DNA from: Modestobacter sp. VKM Ac-2984
GTDB lineage: Bacteria; Actinomycetota; Actinomycetes; Mycobacteriales; Geodermatophilaceae
NCBI RefSeq assembly: GCF_026967985.1
Contig: NZ_JAPVBJ010000012.1
Span: 1-64,000 of the forward strand
Reading direction: 5' to 3'
DNA: 64,000 nucleotides
The number at the start of each line of letters is the position of its first letter. The stretch's first letter is position 1. This document shows, one piece after another, positions 58,764-64,000 of the stretch. The notes beneath the pieces were generated by a model. It saw only the letters and a program-made list of their open reading frames with translations, was not told the DNA's origin and made no database searches. The position numbers and the translations under genes were made by a program.

Positions 58764-59141
58764 TCAGCGGGCGCCGGCGGCGTCCGAGCCGGCCCCGTCC
58801 CCGCCGGCGAGCAGGGCGCGCAGCATCGCGGCGTCCTCGGCGTCGACGCTGCCGACGAACCGGGCGAGCGCCGCCTGCCGGTCACCCGCCTGGCCGAGCA
58901 CCTCGTGCATGAGCTCGGCCGCGTGCGCCTCGCGGGTGGCTCGGGGGGCGAAGCGCCGGGGGCGCTGGTCGTCGTGGACGACGAACCCCTTCTGCTCCAG
59001 CCGGCTCAGCACCGTGTGCACCGTGGTCAGCGCGAGCCCGCGGTCGGCGAGCTCCCGCTGGAGCTCCGTGGCGCTCACCGGACCGGCGGCCGCCCACAGC
59101 CGGTCCATGAGTGTGCGCTCCAACTCACCAAGTGAGGCCAT
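58764..59141 (-). CDS. blaI: BlaI/MecI/CopY family repressor
   Basis: 125 aa from the ATG at 59141, with GGAGGG upstream. A winged helix opens it (LGELERTLMDRLWAAAGPVS, TELQRELADRGLALTTVHTV, LSRLEQKGFVVHD), followed by a helical dimerisation and proteolysis region, the BlaI layout. Two dyads TTCTACG-AGG-CGTAGAA and TTCTACG-AGG-TGTAGAA lie in the divergent region before cydA, so it probably represses both its own pair and the cytochrome bd genes. Confidence 0.9.
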   Translation of the reverse strand: MASLGELERTLMDRLWAAAGPVSATELQRELADRGLALTTVHTVLSRLEQKGFVVHDDQRPRRFAPRATREAHAAELMHEVLGQAGDRQAALARFVGSVDAEDAAMLRALLAGGDGAGSDAAGAR

Positions 59142-59201
59142 TGGTCCCTCCTCTGTCCGGCGTCTCACAACCGATGGTCTCTGCGGGTCGTGGACGAGAA
59201 G

Positions 59202-59240
59202 TTCTACGAGGCGTAGAAATGAGTTCTACGAGGTGTAGAA
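59202..59240. promoter_or_regulatory. two BlaI-type dyads upstream of cydA
   Basis: TTCTACGAGGCGTAGAA at 59202-59218 is a perfect 7-bp-arm dyad; TTCTACGAGGTGTAGAA at 59224-59240 has one mismatch. Centres are 22 bp apart, in the 139-bp blaI-cydA divergent region and 40 bp before the cydA start. Confidence 0.8.
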
Positions 59241-59280
59241 GACTACGCGCCGATCGTACGAGGCAGGGAGGCACCAAGCC

Positions 59281-60846
59281 GTGGACGTCCTGGACGTAGC
59301 GCGCTGGCAGTTCGGGATCACCACCGTCTACCACTTCCTGATGGTCCCGCTGACCATCGGGCTCGGGATCCTGCTCGTGGTCATGCACACGATGTGGGTG
59401 CGGACGGACAAGCCCGAGTGGCTCCGGATGACCCGCTTCTGGGGCCGGATCTACCTGATCAACTTCGTCCTCGGAGTGGCCACCGGGCTGGTCCAGGAGT
59501 TCCAGTTCGGTCTGGCCTGGAGCGCCTACAGCCGCTTCGTCGGCGACGTCTTCGGGTCGTTGCTGGCACTGGAGGCGCTGCTGGCCTTCTTCCTCGAGTC
59601 GACCTTCCTCGGCCTGTGGATCTTCGGCTGGGGCCGGATCCCGAAGAAGGTGCACCTCGCCGCGCTCTGGGCAGCGGTGATCGGCTCGATCGTCAGCGCG
59701 TACTTCATCATCGCGGCCAACTCCTGGATGCAGCACCCGGTCGGGGTCGTGACCGACGACGCCACCGGCCGGCCGGAGCAGGTCGACTTCCTCGCCGTCC
59801 TCAGCAACAACACCGCGCTGGCCGCGTTCAGCCACACCATCGTCGGCGCGCTGATGGTGGCCGCCGCGCTGCTGGTCGGCATCGGCCTGTGGCACCTGCG
59901 CAAGCGCCGGCTGGCCGGCGCCTCCCCCGAGGACGTCGACCACGCCGTGTGGCGCCGCTCGGTGCGGATCGGCGGCTACGCCTCCCTCATCGCGTTCGTG
60001 CTGGTCGCGATCACCGGGGACTACCAGGCCAAGCTCATGTACCAGCAGCAGCCGTTGAAGATGTCCTCGGCCGAGGCGCTCTGCGAGACCGAGGCGCCGG
60101 CGCCGTTCTCGGTCTTCGCCTTCGGCAAGCTGGGCAGCAACGAGTGCGACGACGTCCACTCCTGGACCGTCCCGGCCCTGCTTTCCTACCTGGCGCACGG
60201 TGACTTCGAGACCGCGGTGCCCGGGGTCAACCAGCTGCAGGAGGAGTACGCGGCGGCCTACGGGGCGACCTACCCCGACGACCCGTCCTTCGGGGACAAG
60301 GCCGGCGAGCCGATCGACTACACGCCGCTGCTGGCGGTCACCTACTGGAACTTCCGGCTGATGATCGGCATGGGCATGCTCTCGGCCGGGGTGGCGGCCT
60401 ACGCACTGTGGGCCACCCGCCGGGGCCGGGTGCCGACGTCGAAGATCGGCGTCTACGGCGCGCTGCTCGCGGTGGGCGCGCCGTTCGTCGCCAACGCCGC
60501 CGGGTGGATCTTCACCGAGATGGGCCGTCAGCCCTTCGTCGTCTACCCGAACCCGGACGTGCCGCGCGAGGACCAGGTCTACTTCTTCACCGCGCAGGCC
60601 GTCTCCCCCGGCATCAGCGCCGCCGAGGTCTGGACGTCGCTGATCACCCTGACGCTCGTGTACGGCGCCCTGGCCGTGGTGGAGCTCTGGCTGATCGTGA
60701 ACTTCGTCCGCCGCGGGGTGACCACCAGCGACGGTGCCCCGACCCCGGGCCACACCCCTGACGGCGATCCGGACTCCGACGTGACCCCCGGGAGCGCGAG
60801 CACCCGGCGGCCCGAGGACGACGGCGTCCTCTCCTTCGCGTACTGA
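59281..60846 (+). CDS. cydA: cytochrome bd ubiquinol oxidase subunit I
   Basis: 521 aa from a GTG with GGGAGG 7 nt upstream. Haem ligand regions are present: TVYHFLMVPLTIGLG (His19-type ligand for haem b595), FQFGLAWSAYSRFVG, and NFRLMIGMGMLSAGVA with GRQPF near the end. The Q loop is short. With CydB it forms a membrane oxidase that takes electrons from quinol and reduces oxygen to water with high affinity, without proton pumping. It heads the cydA-cydB-cydDC operon behind two BlaI-type dyads. Confidence 0.95.
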   Translation: MDVLDVARWQFGITTVYHFLMVPLTIGLGILLVVMHTMWVRTDKPEWLRMTRFWGRIYLINFVLGVATGLVQEFQFGLAWSAYSRFVGDVFGSLLALEALLAFFLESTFLGLWIFGWGRIPKKVHLAALWAAVIGSIVSAYFIIAANSWMQHPVGVVTDDATGRPEQVDFLAVLSNNTALAAFSHTIVGALMVAAALLVGIGLWHLRKRRLAGASPEDVDHAVWRRSVRIGGYASLIAFVLVAITGDYQAKLMYQQQPLKMSSAEALCETEAPAPFSVFAFGKLGSNECDDVHSWTVPALLSYLAHGDFETAVPGVNQLQEEYAAAYGATYPDDPSFGDKAGEPIDYTPLLAVTYWNFRLMIGMGMLSAGVAAYALWATRRGRVPTSKIGVYGALLAVGAPFVANAAGWIFTEMGRQPFVVYPNPDVPREDQVYFFTAQAVSPGISAAEVWTSLITLTLVYGALAVVELWLIVNFVRRGVTTSDGAPTPGHTPDGDPDSDVTPGSASTRRPEDDGVLSFAY

Positions 60847-60873
60847 CCCGGCCCGAGACAGAGAGACACGGAC

Positions 60874-61899
60874 ATGGACCTGCAGACACTCTGGTTCGCC
60901 GCGGTCGCGGTGCTCTGGACCGGCTTCCTCCTGCTGGAGGGCTTCGACTTCGGCGTCGCCGCCCTGCTCCCGGTGATCGGCCGCAAGCCCGCCGACCGGC
61001 ACCTGATGCTGCGCAGCATCGGCCCGCTCTGGGACGGCAACGAGGTCTGGCTGATCACCGCCGCCGGCGCGGTCTTCGCTGCCTTCCCCGGCTGGTACGC
61101 CACCTGGCTGCCGGCGCTGTACCTGCCGTTCGTGCTGGTGCTCTTCGGCCTGATCATCCGGGCCGTGGCCTTCGAGTGGCGGCACTCGCACCACACCGCG
61201 CAGTGGGACAGCACCTGGACCAACGTGATCACCGCCGGCTCACTGATCGCCGCGCTCGGCATCGGCGCGGCGCTGGGCGGCACCACGCTGGGCCTGCCGA
61301 TCGACGGCGACGGCGTCCGGGTCGGCGGCGCCTTCGCCGGCGTGACCTGGTCGGCGCTGCTGGGCGGGGTCGCCGTGCTGGCGTACTCGATGGTGCACGG
61401 TGCCGTCTTCCTGGCGCTGAAGACCGAGGGTCCGGTGCGGCTGGCCGCGCGCGCCTTCGCCCGCCGCTGGTCGCTCGTCGCCGCGCTGCCGCTGCTGGCC
61501 TGGGCCGGTCTGGTGCAGCTGCGCGAGGGCACCGCCGTCACCGCGGTGCTGTGGCTGGTCGCCGCGCTGGCGGTGCTGGTCGCCTGGGCGAGCATCCGGG
61601 TCGACCGGGAGGGCCCGGCCTTCACCGCCTGGGCCGTCGTCATGCTCGCCTCGGCGGCGACGATCTTCGGCGCCGTCTACCCGGTGGTCGTCGTCTCCTC
61701 GATCGACCCGGCCTTCGACGTCACCATCGCCGAGGCCTCGGTCAGCGACTACACGCTGACCGTGATGACCTGGGCCGCCGGCGTCGGGCTGCCCGTGGTG
61801 CTGGGCTACCAGGCCTGGACCTACTGGGTCTTCCGCAAGCGGCTGACCGCCGACCCGGAGACCCCGCAGACCGCCGCCGAGGAGCAGGTGAGCGCATGA
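60874..61899 (+). CDS. cydB: cytochrome bd ubiquinol oxidase subunit II
   Basis: 341 aa from the ATG at 60874. EGFDFGVAALLP near residue 25, then SIGPLWDGNEVWLITAAGAV and FPGWYATWLPALYLPFVLVL, are CydB hallmarks, with about eight membrane helices in total. It is the partner subunit of CydA and stabilises the haem b595/d site. Its stop overlaps the cydDC start by ATGA, so all three genes are translationally coupled. Confidence 0.94.
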   Translation: MDLQTLWFAAVAVLWTGFLLLEGFDFGVAALLPVIGRKPADRHLMLRSIGPLWDGNEVWLITAAGAVFAAFPGWYATWLPALYLPFVLVLFGLIIRAVAFEWRHSHHTAQWDSTWTNVITAGSLIAALGIGAALGGTTLGLPIDGDGVRVGGAFAGVTWSALLGGVAVLAYSMVHGAVFLALKTEGPVRLAARAFARRWSLVAALPLLAWAGLVQLREGTAVTAVLWLVAALAVLVAWASIRVDREGPAFTAWAVVMLASAATIFGAVYPVVVVSSIDPAFDVTIAEASVSDYTLTVMTWAAGVGLPVVLGYQAWTYWVFRKRLTADPETPQTAAEEQVSA

Positions 61900-64000
61900 C
61901 CCCGCCTGACAGCCACCACAATGGCCATTTTGGTGGTGCAGAGCGGGGGCGGGGGCCGCTGGGGGCGCTCGCCGGGGTGCCCGGGCTGACCGGGGCGCTG
62001 GTGCGGGCCGCAGTCGCCGCGCTCGGGCAGACCGTCGGCGTCGTCCTGCTGGCGGCCGGGCTGGCCCGCGCCGTCGCGGACGTCGCCGACGGCGCCACCC
62101 CCGGGACGTCGCTGCTCGTGGCGCTGCTCGGCGTCGGGATCCGCGCGGCCGCCGGCGGGCTGGGCAGCGTGCTGGCCACCCGGGACGCCCGGCGGGCCGA
62201 GGACACGCTGCGCCGCCGGCTGCTGACGCGGCTGCTCGACGGCGAGGGTGAGGCGGTCGCCGCCGCCGGCGGCAGCGGGCCGGCAGCGGTGCTGGCCACC
62301 ACCCGGCTGCACGACCTGGGCCCGGCGCTGGCCACCTACCTGCCGGCGCTCGCCCAGACGATCGTCGTCCCGCCGGTGCTGCTGGTCGTCCTGGGGGTGA
62401 CCGACTGGCTCTCCGCGCTGCTGGTGGCGCTCACCCTGCCGCTGGTGCCGCTGTTCATGGCACTGGTCGGGCTGCACACCCGGGACCGGACCGTCGAGGC
62501 GGCCCGGGCGCTGGACCGGATCGCCGGCCACGTCGCCGAGCTGGTCCGCGGCCTGCCGGTGCTGGTCGGGCTGGGCCGCGCCGCCGACCAGCTCTCGACC
62601 CTGGCCGACCTCGGCGAGACCCACCGCCGGCGCACGCTGGCCACCCTGCGGATCGCCTTCCTCTCCTCCCTGGTCCTCGAGGTGCTGGCCACCCTGTCGG
62701 TCGCGCTGGTCGCGGTGACCGTCGGCGTGCGGCTGGTGCACGGGGACATCGGCCTGGACGTCGGCCTGCTCGCCCTGCTGCTCGCCCCGGAGGCGTTCGC
62801 GCCGCTGCGGGCGCTGGGCTCGGCGCACCACGCCTCCGAGGACGCCGCCGAGGCCGCCGCCGCCGCGCGTGCGGTGCTCGCCGCCCCCGCCCCCCGGCCG
62901 GTGCTGAGCGCGACCCCGGCCGGACAGCTGCGCGGGATCACCGTCGACGGGCTCACCGTCGCCTTCCCCGGCCGCGACCTGCCCGCCGTCGACGGCGCCT
63001 CGTTCGAGGTGGCACCGGGTGAGCTGGTGGCCCTGCGCGGGCCGAGCGGGTCCGGCAAGTCCACCGTGCTCGCCGTCCTGGCCGGGCAGCTCCTCGACGG
63101 GGCGACCGCGCAGGTCGACGGGGTGGTGCTGCGGCCCGACGACGTCGCCGTCGTCCCCCAGTTCCCGCACACCGTCGCCGACACCGTCCTCGATGAACTG
63201 CGCCGGCACGCCGGGGACGTGCCGGAGGAGTCGGCCACCGACCTGGCCGACACCGCGCTGGCCTGGCTGGACGCCGGCCACCTGCGCGAGCGCGCCTGCC
63301 GCACCCTCTCCCCCGGCGAGCTGCAGCGGGTTGCGCTGGCCCGGGCGCTGGTCCGGGTGCAGCGGGGGGCCCGGGTGCTGCTGCTCGACGAGCCGACGGC
63401 GTCGCTGGACGCGGCGAGCACCGCGCAGGTCGCCGAGCTGCTGGTCCGGCTGCGCGGGTCGCTGTGCACCGTGCTGGTCACCCACTCACCGGCGCTGGCC
63501 GCCCTCGCCGACCGGACCGTCGAGCTCGCCGGCCGCACCGCACTCCCACCGCTCACCAGCGTCCCCGCCCCCGCGCGCACGGGGACCGCTGACGCCGGTG
63601 CGCTGCCGGCCGCCGTCGCCGAGCCCGCAGCCGCGCCCGAGGCGGACCGTGGCACGGCAGGACTCGGCTGGCCGCGGCGCGCCGTGCTGAAGGCGGTCGC
63701 CGCCGGCACCGCCTCCAGCGCCTTCGGCGTCGCGCTGACCGCGGTCTCGGGCTGGCTGATCGTCCGGGCCGCCGAGCAGCCGCCGATCCTCACCCTGATG
63801 GTGGCGATCGTCGCCGTCCGGGCATCAGGACTGGGCCGGGCACTGCTGCGCTGGCTGGAGCGGCTGGCCGGCCACGACGCCGCCTTCCAGCTGGCGTCGG
63901 GCACCCGACTGCAGGTGTGGCGCGCCCTGGTCGCGCAGGGCCCGGCCGCCGACCGCACCCCCGGCCGGGCCCTGGCCCGGGTCGTCGGGGACGTCGGCCT
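61896..64000 (+). CDS. cydDC: thiol reductant ABC exporter CydDC fusion, 3' truncated by window end
   Basis: Reading is open from the ATG at 61896 to the window end. Residues 1-330 are the CydD membrane domain, then an ATPase with Walker A GPSGSGKST (about 382), signature LSPGELQRVALARAL and Walker B VLLLDEPTASLD. From about residue 590 a second membrane domain begins (AVLKAVAAGTASSAFGVALT, VSGWLIVRAAEQPP), matching CydC, so both halves are fused, as in other actinobacteria. The complex exports cysteine and glutathione and is needed to assemble cytochrome bd. The second ATPase lies outside the window. Confidence 0.9.
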   Translation, partial: MTPPDSHHNGHFGGAERGRGPLGALAGVPGLTGALVRAAVAALGQTVGVVLLAAGLARAVADVADGATPGTSLLVALLGVGIRAAAGGLGSVLATRDARRAEDTLRRRLLTRLLDGEGEAVAAAGGSGPAAVLATTRLHDLGPALATYLPALAQTIVVPPVLLVVLGVTDWLSALLVALTLPLVPLFMALVGLHTRDRTVEAARALDRIAGHVAELVRGLPVLVGLGRAADQLSTLADLGETHRRRTLATLRIAFLSSLVLEVLATLSVALVAVTVGVRLVHGDIGLDVGLLALLLAPEAFAPLRALGSAHHASEDAAEAAAAARAVLAAPAPRPVLSATPAGQLRGITVDGLTVAFPGRDLPAVDGASFEVAPGELVALRGPSGSGKSTVLAVLAGQLLDGATAQVDGVVLRPDDVAVVPQFPHTVADTVLDELRRHAGDVPEESATDLADTALAWLDAGHLRERACRTLSPGELQRVALARALVRVQRGARVLLLDEPTASLDAASTAQVAELLVRLRGSLCTVLVTHSPALAALADRTVELAGRTALPPLTSVPAPARTGTADAGALPAAVAEPAAAPEADRGTAGLGWPRRAVLKAVAAGTASSAFGVALTAVSGWLIVRAAEQPPILTLMVAIVAVRASGLGRALLRWLERLAGHDAAFQLASGTRLQVWRALVAQGPAADRTPGRALARVVGDVG
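61913..61936 (+). other. 24-bp near-perfect palindrome at the 5' end of cydDC
   Basis: CCACCACAATGG (61913-61924) and CCATTTTGGTGG (61925-61936) pair with one mismatch. It lies within codons 6-14 (SHHNGHFGG) and is A+T-richer than its surroundings. It could be an operator or an mRNA structure near the start. Confidence 0.45.

Overview
The window is high-GC DNA (third codon positions almost always G or C) with a dense bacterial gene layout. The content points to an actinobacterium: a sigA/sigB-type sigma factor pair, an IdeR-type regulator, DUF3039, DUF3099, DUF4192 and DUF7455 small proteins, a fused CydDC, and many genes that look leaderless. A member of Geodermatophilaceae (Blastococcus, Modestobacter or Geodermatophilus type) is my best guess, from gene content only. 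No tRNA, rRNA, CRISPR array, insertion sequence or phage gene was found.

Region 1-7.2 kb: 3' part of the primary sigma factor gene, a DUF7455 zinc protein, a VanW wall protein, a YihY membrane protein, DUF3039, and a pseudouridine catabolism pair (psuG, psuK). Region 7.2-16.6 kb: DUF3099, an HhH-GPD repair gene with two broken copies of its 5' end nearby, a TetR/DUF4188 pair, furA-katG, then a PepSY protein divergent from a response regulator/histidine kinase pair. The block ends in a second, decayed katG 3' end with its own copy of the katG terminator. Region 16.6-20.4 kb: a metal-flavoured cluster with two DUF305 proteins (one with an MDG repeat), a BNR-type lipoprotein, a DUF6153-like protein and a ZIP-like membrane protein.

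Region 20.5-33.6 kb: a LysM polysaccharide deacetylase, DUF808, dtd, sigB, a protein acetyltransferase fused to an acyl-CoA synthetase-like part next to the deacetylase acuC, an IdeR-type regulator, an S9 peptidase, DUF4192 and a Dabb protein. Region 33.6-38.6 kb: a tight five-gene operon (GT4, methyltransferase, terpene-cyclase-like protein, two GT2) that looks like an uncharacterised glycan or lipid-glycan system. Region 39.4-46.6 kb: a Pls/PosA-type nonribosomal peptide synthetase with an acyltransferase-like membrane protein and a BPL-N protein. A phosphopantetheinyl transferase diverges from it across an unusually A+T-rich promoter region.

Region 46.6-64 kb: a PA-rich secreted esterase-like protein, an M1 peptidase lipoprotein, a DksA-like protein, a methyltransferase, YibE/F, an SDR, an MFS/TetR pair with two perfect operators, a second YihY protein, hsp20 with a MerR-type regulator, a quinone oxidoreductase, and a BlaI/M56 regulatory pair divergent from cydA-cydB-cydDC (cut by the window end). 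The signals I find most worth checking are the BlaI-like boxes in front of cydA, paired operator-like dyads at hsp20, the inverted PhoP-like boxes at 14.3 kb, the relic copies of two genes, and the Pls-type and GT/cyclase operons.
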